Position numbers and translations under genes: made by a program. A stretch of 64,000 nt of DNA from contig CM055278.1 in NCBI GenBank assembly GCA_029237695.1, positions 73,027,188 through 73,091,187 of the forward strand. The letters run 5' to 3'. This document shows positions 33,120-42,641 of this stretch, piece after piece; positions within the stretch are counted from its first letter, which is position 1; every line of letters begins with the position of its first letter. The notes beneath the pieces were generated by a model. That model made no database searches. It saw nothing but the letters and a program-made list of their open reading frames with translations, and was not told the origin of the DNA. The DNA is from Conchocele bisecta. Lineage: Eukaryota; Mollusca; Bivalvia; Lucinida; Thyasiridae.

Positions 33120-33413
33120 CATGAGCTGCATTTGGTCGTCCAGGGAGTTCAGCACAGACTTCTGTAGTTTTTGCGAAGAATCGATTTCCGTGTCGGTAGA
33201 CACGGAAATCGATTCTTCGCAAAAACGACAGAGGTTTGGGCCAAAGTATAGAGACCACCAAATGCAGCTTAACAAGACGCGTTTGATGCGCCATATTTCA
33301 TCAAAATCCGTTATGTAATAAGGACAATATAAAATAATACGTACTTTGAATCGGATGGATTCTAGAAGTTTCAGTACTTGTTGTTGTTGTTAGTACCACG
33401 TGATCATACACCT
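33120..33413. mobile_element. Family E foldback element (copy 2)
   Basis: The perfect centre GAAGAATCGATTTCCGTGTC pairs with GACACGGAAATCGATTCTTC. The right end is TACCACGTGATCATACACCT. The left outer arm is missing, so the element is asymmetric. Confidence 0.75.
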
Positions 33414-33932
33414 TGATAATGTGCAAGAGCTAATCTATGGGTGTCATGTATTTGCTTTATGGCACCAATAGCACAACTCTGGTATTACAAATACACATGT
33501 TTATGGTGACTGAGATGCATTAATAATAAACAATAACAAGATACTACTGATGTAAATCAATGGTGTGCAATAGTTGGCCTACGGGTGGCATACAATGGTG
33601 GCCATACATTTATATTATGTCACTAATAGCTCAACTCCAGCACTACGAATAGACCATTATATGGTGACTGGACTGTATTATTACTAGTAATAACCATGCA
33701 AACTATTAATGATTGCTCAAGTGATGTGCAAGAGCTGGCCTACGTGTGCCAATAATTAAATTTATGACACTAATAACTGTGAATACACAACCAAATAGTG
33801 ACTGTCCAACAGTTATAACAGAAAAGGAAAAACAAAACACTGGAAAACAAGTAGTGTACAAGTGCTAATCTTAATTAAAAACCACGTGGTCCTGCTGAGA
33901 GAGGTTCTACAGTGAGTATATTTTTATTTCAG
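33414..33932. other. Intron or upstream region of the sulfotransferase gene
   Basis: No repeat family recognised. It ends with TTTTTATTTCAG, a good splice acceptor immediately before the exon carrying the start codon, so an upstream non-coding exon is likely outside what I can see. Confidence 0.4.
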
Positions 33933-33958
33933 ATTCAAAGAATTCCGCCATTGGAACG

Positions 33959-34550
33959 ATGAGCAAAAGGAAACGATTATTGGCTGTCACCTTCATTGTA
34001 TTTGGTTGGATAATTGTGCTTTACCTTTCCCTAAGACCCAACACAAACAAGAAATCGTCTTTCAGCCAGCATCGAAAGTTCGTTGAAACACACCCGGTGT
34101 CCTTTTATTTAAAACATTATTTGAACGGCAGCTTTATGGAGTTATTAACCAATGACAGTGCCTTTTGCCTACGCTTAATCCTATACAAAATCATGTTGAA
34201 GACTATTTAATTGGAAGAACTCCGAATTATTCATTTCCGGCGGAAGTGGTTGATACTAAATCGGATTTTAATATTGAAAAAGATGTTATTGTTTTCCTTC
34301 ATATTCAAAAAACTGGCGGCACGATATTTAACCGACATTTGGTGGAGAATCTTATTCTTGAACGACCTTGTAACTGTTCACATACACTCCTGACCAAACC
34401 CTGCTATTGTCTAAATACACTCGATCACGTGTGGCTGTATAGCTGGTTTACGATTGGCTGGCCGTGTGGGCTCCACGCTGATTGGACGGAATTACACGAT
34501 TGCGTTGATGGAGCGTTGGACGTGATTGAGGGCAAGACGCGGGAACGGAG
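33959..34550 (+). CDS. HS6ST: Heparan-sulfate 6-O-sulfotransferase, coding exon 1 (frameshifted)
   Basis: The enzyme is a Golgi type II membrane protein that transfers sulfate from PAPS to the 6-O position of glucosamine in heparan sulfate. The first frame (33959-34207) encodes a basic start MSKRKR, a signal anchor at about residues 8-24 and a stem region. The second frame (34156 onward) encodes the catalytic start: FLHIQKTGGT, the 5'-phosphosulfate-binding loop, then the Cys-rich CNCSHTLLTKPCYC and CGLHADWTEL, all hallmarks of the HS6ST family. The frames meet between a TGA at 34153 and a TAA at 34208; a TTTT run at 34163-34166 lies in that window. The exon probably begins at 33933 after TTTCAG, and ends in phase 2 at GGAG|GTATAC (34551). 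The break may be an assembly indel, or real decay of the copy. The rest of the protein is open and well conserved, which favours an assembly error or a very recent lesion. Confidence 0.85.
34156..34207 (+). other. Frameshift window in HS6ST exon 1
   Basis: The upstream frame must change to the downstream frame within these 52 bases, since each frame is closed by a stop on the other side. An intron of this size is improbable. Confidence 0.8.
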
Positions 34551-34967
34551 GTATACCATTTCCACACCTAAGTAACTGAAATGGATTATTCCCTTTTAAG
34601 TTTTAGAGAAAAAAGCTTACAAAATATATTAATAAATAGTGCAGAGCCTGATGAGATGGCTTCCATGCAGCTCATCTTCAAATACTATTTTTGACACTCA
34701 TTCCGCAGAAAATAAATAAATAACACGCAAATCGCCGGCGACGTGTGTCTTACCCACGAAGGTTAAGGTATTCAGAATAACACAGTGTCGCTAGTAACCC
34801 ATATGAGGAAGCTATTGGTGAAGTTTGGTAACGATCTTAGCTAAATATCAGGAGATACGTTTAACACACATTTAACGTAAGTCTAAAATTGTTTACGTCT
34901 ACGACGACGACAATGACGCCTATTGTGATCACTATGCCTCATTTTCTACTAACGGCATGACACAACC

Positions 34968-35328
34968 AAGGTATGTGATCATGTGGTACTAACAACAACA
35001 ACAAGTACTGAAACTTCCAGAATCCATCCGATTCAAAGTACGTATTATTTTATATTACGTAACGGATTTTGATGAAACATGGCGCATCAAACGCGTCTCG
35101 TTTAGCTGCATTTGGTGGTCTCTGTACTTTGGCCGAAACTTCTGTCGCTTTTGCGAATAATCTATTTCCGGTAATGCAACTCATGTAGACGCGTTTGCTG
35201 TGCCATATTTCATCAAAATCCGTTTCATATTAAAGAAAATGGCAACTATTACTTACTTTGGAGTGGGCAAGATTTCAACACTTTCAGCCACTGTTGTTGT
35301 TGTTATAACCACGTGATCATGCACCTTG
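34968..35328. mobile_element. Family E foldback element (copy 3, both ends present)
   Basis: The end AAGGTATGTGATCATGTGGT pairs with ACCACGTGATCATGCACCTT. ACAACAACAACA / TGTTGTTGTTGT tracts sit just inside. The central stem (35150-35170) is largely deleted compared with copies 1 and 2. Confidence 0.8.
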
Positions 35329-35449
35329 AAAACAGAGATCAAGTACCATGCTTAGCCTAGTATATGTTGACATTTAGTTTAGTAGCTTCATAGTGGAAAT
35401 AATATGAACTCCTAGATGATTTTCTGAATTTCCTAGCTTTGCCTAATAT

Positions 35450-35808
35450 ATACAATGTAGAATACCATGATAGTGTATTTTGGTATCAAGTTTATCAAAT
35501 TGGGTTCGGAAACGATAGGAATTCCTCATTGAACCTCGCGTTCCATAGCCTTGCTTGATAAATAGAGAATACCAGGTTAGTGTCTTCAAGATATGATATC
35601 GTTTGACCAATGAAACGGCAGTTCTAAATTTGATATAACCCAGATATTCCTACCAGGTCAATGCCTGATACAGCAATATATCAGTCAGTATGTATTCGGC
35701 CAATACAAAGCCCGTTACCTGATACAAGACGCTAGCCTCTATGCAAATAATATTTCGGTAGGCCTCGGAATTCCTACGCGTTTCCTATCCTCGCCTGATA
35801 AACTCGCG
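35450..35808. repeat. Family R repeat (copy 2)
   Basis: GAATACCATGATAGTGTATT, GGTATCAAGTTTATCAA, CGTTACCTGATACA and the inverted tail GAATTCCTACGCGTTTCCTA. It resembles 29905-30190 and lies in the HS6ST intron close to the acceptor. Confidence 0.6.
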
Positions 35809-35851
35809 TCATGAAACTGCACTTGCCTCCACTTACGCTTTCTCATTGTAG

Positions 35852-36422
35852 ATATTTCTACGTAACGTTGTTACGGGACCCCATTCAACGCTACATCAGC
35901 GAATGGCAATATCAACGTCGGGGTCATCACTGGCAGGATGCAAAGTTAAGGTGCAAAGGTAAACGGGCAAGTATGTTTGACGTTCGCCCCTGTTTCCGGA
36001 CCCGCACGTGGATAGGCGTTACGTTCGATGAGTTCTTACGCTGCAGAGAAAACCTAGCAAGGAATCGCCAGACAAGAATGATTGCCGATCTAACCATGTG
36101 TGACTGTTACCATAGAGACCGGAAAACAGAGGCCAGTCAAAGTCAGTGTCGTCTTGAAAGCGCGTTGCGTAATATCCAAAACATGTCTTTCTTTGGAATA
36201 ATGGAATATCAACATTATACGCAGCAGTTGTTTGAATACACGTTCAATTTAAATTTTAATATATCCTTTCAAAACGGTGTACGGTCTAAAGAAGAAGGGA
36301 TAACACTTAAGCAATTTTATGAAATGTTGGAGTACATCGGGTTGGATATTCAGCTGTATCAGTATGCTAAAAGTATTTTTCTACAACGAGTGAACGTTGC
36401 GTTAAAGTCGCCTCAGCTGTAA
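35852..36422 (+). CDS. HS6ST: Heparan-sulfate 6-O-sulfotransferase, coding exon 2
   Basis: The exon starts after TTTCTCATTGTAG and completes the split Arg codon of exon 1 (phase 2). It encodes the C-terminal 189 residues. YVTLLRDPIQRYISEW is the 3'-phosphate-binding motif of PAPS-dependent sulfotransferases. Then come FLRCRENLARNRQTRMIADL and MSFFGIMEYQHYTQQLFEYT, strongly family-typical. The chain ends at TAA 36420-36422. Together with exon 1 the protein would be about 400 residues, like animal HS6STs. The exon is intact, with no lesion. Confidence 0.9.
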
Positions 36423-36432
36423 CTATGTATGT

Positions 36433-36568
36433 TGGTACACCACCGACTGCGCTAATCTTGCCAATATTTGGCATTTGTACATTTCAAAATACTTTAATAT
36501 TCTCCTTGAAATCAAGCAGCCTGAGGCACAGTCAATCAAACTGCTTGATTTCGAGTTGACATTGGTAC
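36433..36568. mobile_element. Family A fragment (copy 9)
   Basis: CACCGACTGCGCTAATCTTG through AATCAAACTGCTTGATTTCG. The distal end is lost. It lies 10 bases after the HS6ST stop, so it is probably transcribed in the 3' UTR. Confidence 0.65.
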
Positions 36569-37146
36569 GTTTTCGAATATGTCTGCGTTCGATACCTTTC
36601 TTTGTAGTTGCCGATGTTATTCATGTAGTTGCCAAGGTTACACGCCATTTCGATGAGGTTACACTGGGGGAGGTCAGACACTATGTTTACCAATTCCCCC
36701 ACTAGTGAACCCCTACATAATTTAAAACATGCATTGTACGTCGTAGGTCCGTCAATCAAAGTTCGATATCATATCACGACTGATGCAGATATTAGTATGT
36801 TATTTAACAGTTGGAATTTTATGATGACCCAAACCACTAGTCTTGGATCATTTCATGTTGTATATGCTGTAAAAGATTGCCCCACCCCCCCCCCTCCCCC
36901 ATATTGGATAAATATGGCCATTTACCAACATATTCTAGTTGGTCAACCCTATGGAATTTTCACATTATACACATTATTTGTGTAACTTGTGGAGCTGTGC
37001 ACAATGCAAAGCATGTAAGTTCATGATAGAAGCATTAATTTGACACTAGGTAGTTGGTATGTTCTCCTTTTCCCCTGAAATATAGATAAAACGTCACGTA
37101 ATTATCCGGCGATATCACTTTCGTACTTTACTCATGAACAATTTGT
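36569..37146. other. No gene recognised
   Basis: It may include the HS6ST 3' UTR. A C-rich run occurs at 36881-36899. No clear AATAAA site was settled on. Confidence 0.35.
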
Positions 37147-37409
37147 TGTATTATCACTATTGTGGATGAATACAATTAATTGAACGACTAGTTGTGTTCT
37201 ATCTTTTAATTGGTACTATGTTCTCTGTGTGCTATTACTAGACTGACTCTGTACATGAGTAACATGGGGAGGGCGGGACTTAATAAGCATGATAAGGGGC
37301 TGCTGTGATTGACAGGTGCCATGCTACAAGGAGCATGGTCAGGGGTCAGGGTGAGTGGTCACTGCAACCTGAGTGGTTGCATAACAACATTGATGGACAT
37401 AATGTAACA
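37147..37409 (-). repeat. 3' LTR (left) of the Ty3/gypsy element
   Basis: 263 bp with TG...CA ends. On the element strand it begins TGTTACATTATGTCC directly after the purine tract and ends GATAATACA. Its outer 67 bp (37147-37213) match the 5' LTR with one difference. Confidence 0.8.
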
Positions 37410-37420
37410 TCTCCCTTCTT
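37410..37420 (-). other. Polypurine tract of the Ty3/gypsy element
   Basis: On the element strand AAGAAGGGAGA lies immediately before the LTR start, the expected position for plus-strand priming. Confidence 0.75.
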
Positions 37421-37728
37421 AACAGAAAGCAAACATCAACAACTTTATGGCTTTCAAATGAAATTAGCACTGGTGAGTTTAAGTTTAAGGTTCATAAACA
37501 AATAATTACTGAAATCCTTTATGTGTTGCTTTCTGATAAGATGACAGTTTAATAGCATGTCAAATTGTTTATTACTAGCTGAGCACCTAATGAATCAATG
37601 TCCACTGTCCTTAATGCCACATGTGGTCAGTACATTTCCTGCAACACAATAGTTCCATGGAGTCTTGTTCGGATACTTGACCCATTAGTCTTTAGCACAG
37701 ATTAATTAATACAGCTATAAAACGAGGG

Positions 37729-38247
37729 TTATTTGTTTGGCTTAACCAGCCTTCCAGACCTAAGTTTTATGTACATATCAGAGTTGTGTTCCTGATTATC
37801 AACGGTGGGTTTTGCAGAGATACTGGGTTTTGCAGAGATACGAGGTGGAGCCTGCTCTGAGATTTGGGCTTCTTCGTGCGGTTCTACATTTTCAGGGGCA
37901 CTCTGTATTTCACAATCTGGAGCATCAATGTCTGCTGTGTGCTGTTTTGATTTGAGTAAGTGTTGCCTATTGCGGGTGTACACTGAACCAGCTGGGGTAC
38001 GAACAGTGTATGACCTGCTATTGTGCTTCGCGGTCACTACAGCTGGTTTCCATGTTTTGTCATGTTGTTGTATGAGTGCTGAATCACCAACATTCAGGGG
38101 AATTTGTGTCTTAGCAGTCTGGTCATAGTGATATTTCACCTTCTGTTTCTTAGAGCGGATTTTCTCCGGAACTACGCTAGGGGATATTGCCTGATGAACT
38201 AGGCTGGTTTGGGATACTGGTAGGACTGATCTTACCTGTCGGCTCAT
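37729..38247 (-). pseudogene. Integrase C-terminal region of the Ty3/gypsy element
   Basis: 172 residues open from MSRQVRSVLP to the stop at 37729. This is the post-catalytic C-terminal part: a basic stretch, then NVGDSALIQQ and KWxPAVV-like wording (TWKPAVVTAK) and SYTVRTPAGSVYTRNRQHL, typical of the beta-barrel domain that ends gypsy integrases. It is out of frame with the preceding integrase fragment and has no start of its own. Confidence 0.8.
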
Positions 38248-39217
38248 GAGAAACTGGGATGGAGAATAACCGATGTCAAGAGGGGTAATCTGTGCTCGAG
38301 AATGCTGATTAGTGGGTCCTTGCCATCGGTCTTAGCCTTTGTCAAGATGCGTTTGCAGTAGTAGTCTACAACAACCAGATAGTTCTTGTTGTCCCAAGTA
38401 AATATATATGTGGCCACAGTTTGCCAGAGGTGATTGGGCGTGTCATGGGAAATAAGGGGTTCATTTGGGTTACAGTTCCTGTGCTCTAAGCAAATTGTAC
38501 AATTGGACACCATCTTGGTAATATCAACAGAAATTCGCGGCCAATACATAACGTCACGTGCTCGTTTTAAACATTTTTCTGTGCCCATGTGACCAGTATG
38601 GACTACTTCGAGCATCTTCGACCTTAATGTTTTGGGCATGACAATTTTGTGACCTTTCATGATCAGACCATCTACGAATGATAACTCATCCCTATATGTC
38701 CAGTAATCAAGAATGTGAGGTGAACACTTGCCCCTGGTTTCTGGCCAACCATTAAGAATGACTTGTTTGAGAATACATAGATTTTCATCTAGCTCAGTGT
38801 GTGACCTTATCTCTTCAATTTTTCTGTCACTAACAGGTAGGCTGGACATGACCATGTTGACCTGAATGTCCATACCTTCAGAAAGTTCAGGGAAAGTATC
38901 ACTGAGTGACTTACGAGACAGAGTGTCGGCAACAGGTATTTTTTTGCCATGTACATGTGTGACGTAAATGTCATATCGTTGCAATTGAAGCATCATTCGT
39001 TGCAAACGGGCTGGGGCGACATGAATGGATTTCTTTAGGATCGAGACCAATGGCAGGTGATCGGTTTGGAAATGAACTCTACGGCCGTACACATAGTGAT
39101 GGAAGCGTTTGCAGCCAAATACTATTCCAAACATTTCCTTTTAAATCTGGGCATAATTCGTTTCAGTAGGGGTCAACGATTTGGATGCATAGGCAATGGG
39201 CTTTCCATTTTGCATGA
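38244..39217 (-). pseudogene. RNase H and truncated integrase fragment of the Ty3/gypsy element
   Basis: From about 39217 to 39135 the frame reads the late RNase H segment but contains a TAA near 39140. From 39134 it is open for 296 residues. It holds the RNase H end (RVHFQTDHLPL, VADTLSRK), then the integrase HHCC zinc finger (HTGHMG and CTIC) and the start of the catalytic core. The first catalytic Asp is replaced by Tyr (ATYIFTW). Immediately after VVVDYYC the sequence jumps to the distal part of integrase, so most of the DDE core, including the other two acidic residues, is deleted. The RNase H start, with its first Asp, is also missing. Confidence 0.85.
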
Positions 39218-39991
39218 TTATTGCAGGGTCAGTGGCTCATGTGGGTCATAATAGGATAGCACGGGACCTGGATGTTGTGTAAGTATCTCCTTGACCTTGA
39301 GAAATGCGTCAATTTGTGGTTTATCCCATGAAAAGTCAACATCTTTTGCCAATACCTTGCGCAATTGACTGGTAATCTCAGACAATTTTGGGGCAAATCT
39401 GGACAGTAATGTGACCATACCAAGAATGGGCTCCAATTCGGCCTTGCTGGTAGGGGGCAACATGTCCTTAACAGCTGAAACCTTCGCAGGATCAGGTTTT
39501 AACCCTTCTGCCGACAACACATGACCGAAATATGTCACCTCAGAGACACCAACTACTAGTTTATCCTCATTCAAGCTAACACCATTTTCCAATGGGCGTT
39601 GCAAAACAGCCTGGAGATTGTTGTCATGCTCTTCCCGAGTCTTACCGAAGACCAAGATGTCATCAACAATTGACACAACACCTGTGAGACCTTCAAAGGA
39701 TTCATCAATTTTCCGTTGAAACTCATCACCCGATGAACGCAGACCGAACGGAAGCCTCAGATACCTGTACCGACCGAACATGGTATTGAATGTTGTGAGG
39801 AACGATGATTGTTCAGACAGCTTAATAGACCAGTAGCCAGACCGTGCATCAAGTTTTGTGAAGTATTTAGCTCCTGCGAGCTGCGGAAGTATGTCATCGA
39901 GAGTCCTCATTGGGTAGTGTGGACGTTGAATGCGTTTGTTCAAATCTTTCGGGTCGAGACAAATTCTGAGCTTTCCTTCTTTTTTCTGCAC
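39218..39991 (-). pseudogene. Reverse transcriptase of the Ty3/gypsy element
   Basis: 257 residues in the same frame as gag, separated from it by one TAG (40010-40012). RT motifs run in order: KLRICLDPKDLN, FTKLDARSGYW (first Asp), YLRLPFGL, SIVDDILVFG (catalytic DD), and VTYFGHVLSAEGL followed by the thumb and connection. The core looks intact. Translation ends at a TAA shortly after PHEPLTLQ, where a small deletion has removed the RNase H start. Confidence 0.9.
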
Positions 39992-40009
39992 AATGACAAC
40001 ATGTACCCA

Positions 40010-41491
40010 CTAAGTCGGTTCATTTACCTTAGCAATGACACCTAACATTTCCATGCGACTCAGTCCTGACTTACATCTATCGTGTAGCGCAACAGGGACT
40101 TTTCTTGGTGGGTGGATAACAGGTGTTGAATTGGGTTCTAAGTGAATCGTGCACTCCCCTGGGAAGAGACCAATACCTTGAAATACTTCAGAGTGGTCAT
40201 GTAGAACAGATTGTTTTGTGAAGAAAGTGGGTGAATTGCCAGTTTCTACTGAGTATGTGAGTTTGAGTAGTTTGAACTGCATGCTTGACTGTAAGCCAAA
40301 TAGTGGAGGTGACTTTGTATCAACTACATGAAACTCGACATTGTCCGTTTGACCCGACCGTGGATGTAAGCAGGGAAGTTTGATGCACCCTAACAAGTCA
40401 AGTGAGTTACCATTGTATGCGGATAGCTGTGTGTTGGATTTTAGAAGTGGACCTTTGATGTTCAGTTTCTGAAATACAGAGTAGGGAAGGATGTTGACTT
40501 GAGCGCCTGTGTCAACTTTGAATGTAATCAACAGATTTGTAGGGCCTACCTGTATCTCTGCATATACCTGTCCATCGATAATCCGGGACTCAACACTATC
40601 CACATATACATCCGAATACACATCCAATTCACTATGATCATACACATCCTGAACACAATTATCCATGGCTTGAACATCATTGACATTTTTAGATTTGGAA
40701 AGGCACATTTTAGCGAAGTGGTTCCACTTTTGACAATAATGGCACTGTTGTCCTCTGGCTGGGCACTGATCTTTGGCGTCTGTTTGGCCACAGTTTCTGC
40801 ATCGCGGGCCCCCATTGGGTTTCCACGTCGGTGGCTTGTTACGCGCCTGTCTGTCACCGGTCGGAGCTGGAGAAGCTGGATACCTGCGTGGCTGTCTTGG
40901 TGGCATCCTTGTCCAGACCGCATTGACGTCGGTATTGGCACCTGATGGTGATGGTTGATTCATAGTGCGCAATTGTTCCTGGGCATACTCAATTGATTGG
41001 CATATCTGAGTAGCCTTGTCTAACGTGAGTTTGTCGCCTTCTGTTATTAGCCGCTCTCTCACTTTCTGCGATTTGATACCGAACACAATTCTGTCACGTA
41101 TCATTTCGTCTGGATCAGCATAGTTGCAGTCCTGTGCTAATAGCTTCAACTTTGTGAGAAATTGTTCCACTGTGTTTTCTCCTTGAATTTCATTGTTAAA
41201 CTTGTAACGTGAAAACAATGGATTGCACTTAGGTTGTATGTGCAATTTGATGGCACCGCAAACGACATTCAAGTTTGTCTTCTGCTCTTCACTTAAAGAC
41301 AATGTTTCGAAGATGTCTCTGCCTTTATCGCCGATCCAGAGCAGCAAGTATGTTATGTTCACCTCGTCTCCCTTGTCTTTCAATGGACCTCTGAATATCA
41401 GGTCAGTGTGTTGCTGGAATTTTCTCCACGCTTCATGTAGATTGGTACAATTCCAGTCCATACATGGAGTTGGTACACCGTTTAAATCCAT
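40010..41491 (-). pseudogene. Gag, protease and RT start of the Ty3/gypsy element
   Basis: 493 residues from ATG to TAG. Residues ~1-190 form a retrotransposon capsid-like region. Residues ~231-265 hold a zinc-knuckle pair: the second, CHYCQKWNHFAKMC, is a canonical CCHC; the first, CRNCGQTDAKDQC, lacks its usual His. An aspartic protease follows with VDTGAQVNILP. The chain then enters the RT N-terminus and is closed by TAG within what is normally a continuous pol. A gag-pol readthrough stop would sit earlier, so this is best read as a nonsense mutation. Confidence 0.85.
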
Positions 41492-41577
41492 TCTGTAGTG
41501 AATGATTGAAATTATGCTCGCATGGAATTGAACTGTCTAAATGTCCATTCAGGAATGTTCAAATTCACACTGGTAAT

Positions 41578-41595
41578 CCGTCTACTCTGACACCA
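41578..41595 (-). other. Putative primer-binding site
   Basis: On the element strand TGGTGTCAGAGTAGACGG starts three bases after the LTR end; TGG start and position fit a tRNA primer site. The tRNA was not identified. Confidence 0.55.
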
Positions 41596-41598
41596 TAT

Positions 41599-41678
41599 TG
41601 TATTATCACTATTGTGGATGAATACAATTAATTGAACGACTAGTTGTGTTCCATCTTTTAATTGGACATAATGCAGCA
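41599..41678 (-). repeat. 5' LTR (right) of the Ty3/gypsy element, internally deleted
   Basis: 80 bp remain: 67 bp matching 37147-37213 with one difference, joined directly to 13 bp matching 37397-37409 with two differences. The missing 183 bp correspond to 37214-37396. TGG occurs at both breakpoints of the intact LTR. Confidence 0.8.
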
Positions 41679-41769
41679 CAATTGACAACTACAACTGCGA
41701 TATCGCCGGTTAAAAAAGTGAGTGTCAGAAATGCGATGAAAATCAACAATTATTTATTTTCCTTTTAAT

Positions 41770-41892
41770 ATTCTAGATACGTAGTTCTATGCTCAATAAA
41801 TGTAAATCCATGAATTGAAATTTCCAGACGATCATAAATGTGCAGTTACGAACATTTTAGTCGTACGAAGTTTAGTGAAACGGGCCCCCGAT
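41770..41892. mobile_element. Family F right half (copy 4)
   Basis: TGCTCAATAAATGTAAATCC, CAGACGATCATAAATG and GTCGTACGAAGTTTAGTGAA then ACGGGCCCCC. The left half is absent. Confidence 0.65.
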
Positions 41893-42175
41893 GATTTACA
41901 CAGTCTATCATGTCTATTGTAGATTTTGGAAATTGCAAAAACTAATAACCGATGTATCAAACATGTACACATTGGTTTGAGATAATTGATAGCACGTTGT
42001 AAACAATTATCTTTGGAAGATGTGATACCAACTTGTATTACTTTATCTGTTATAGCTTTTGTTGTCAGTGCCAAACGCTATAAGAGGTGAAACTGAACGA
42101 TGGTTGGTGCATACTAAGATGGCCGAGATGGCAACTTTATGTCCCGTATACGAGAAGCTAACAAGATAATGATCA

Positions 42176-42418
42176 CATATGTGGCTGTGACTGGAGAAAT
42201 GGGGCTTATGGGATTTGTGATCAGTGTAGCTCCTGATCAAATATCACACTCCTGTAGCCTCATAGTGATTTATAGTGCATTCTAGAAGCATGCTGGCTGT
42301 TTTATTGGTTGAACGGTGAACAGTGCATATTCTGACCAGACTGTGCAGATGTACAGGCTGATCTTGATCTACACTGATCGCAAAAATTCCATAGGCCCTT
42401 TCATCAGTCACAGCCAAG
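42176..42418. mobile_element. Family C MITE (copy 8, full length)
   Basis: It starts ATATGTGGCTGTGACTGGAG, and ends CCTTTCATCAGTCACAGCC. Interior landmarks CACTCCTGTAGCCTCATAG and AACAGTGCATATTCTG are all present. Confidence 0.8.
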
Positions 42419-42515
42419 TATATTCACAATTCTGCAACGATGCAATTATGTTTGAATCAAATGATGCTCGTGGATAACACAGGTCATAAAGGACTGACTA
42501 TATACAATATTATAA

Positions 42516-42641
42516 GTTATTGTGATTCTACACAGGCTATATGGTGTAATATTGCCCGTCTGGAGGTATGTTCACCAGAGGGTGAACATACCTTCAGACG
42601 GGCAATATTACACCATATAGCCTGTGTAGAATCACAATAAC
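42516..42641. repeat. Near-perfect 126-bp palindrome
   Basis: GTTATTGTGATTCTACACAG ... pairs with ... CTGTGTAGAATCACAATAAC; each arm is about 60 bp with a single mismatch besides the tiny centre. No second copy is present in the window. Confidence 0.9.

Larger units (their letters stand above)
34551..35851 (+). other. HS6ST intron
   Basis: A 1301-bp intron, GTATAC...TCATTGTAG, phase 2. It contains a complete family E foldback and a family R repeat. Other sequence in it is unclassified. Confidence 0.75.
37147..41678 (-). mobile_element. Ty3/gypsy LTR retrotransposon, defective
   Basis: Two LTRs in the same orientation enclose, on the minus strand, gag, protease, RT, RNase H and integrase remains in the Ty3/gypsy order. 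The gag zinc knuckles and the RT and integrase wording resemble the Mag/SURL-type clades of marine invertebrates. The coding region carries an in-frame stop in RT, a deletion plus a stop in RNase H, and a deletion of the integrase core. The right-hand (5') LTR also has a 183-bp internal deletion. No clear target duplication was found. It lies just downstream of the HS6ST gene in opposite orientation. Old retroelement, not capable of independent movement. Confidence 0.9.

Noticed and set aside
34156..34207. Programmed frameshift or micro-intron in HS6ST
   Set aside because: No slippery heptamer with a downstream structure was evident, HS6ST genes are not known to use one, and the interval is too short for a normal intron.
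40010..40012. Programmed stop readthrough between gag and pol
   Set aside because: The TAG lies inside the RT N-terminus, after protease, and other lesions show the element is dead; a chance nonsense mutation is simpler.
40499..40958. Plus-strand frames within the retroelement
   Set aside because: Shadows of the gag-protease region, which is coded on the minus strand.
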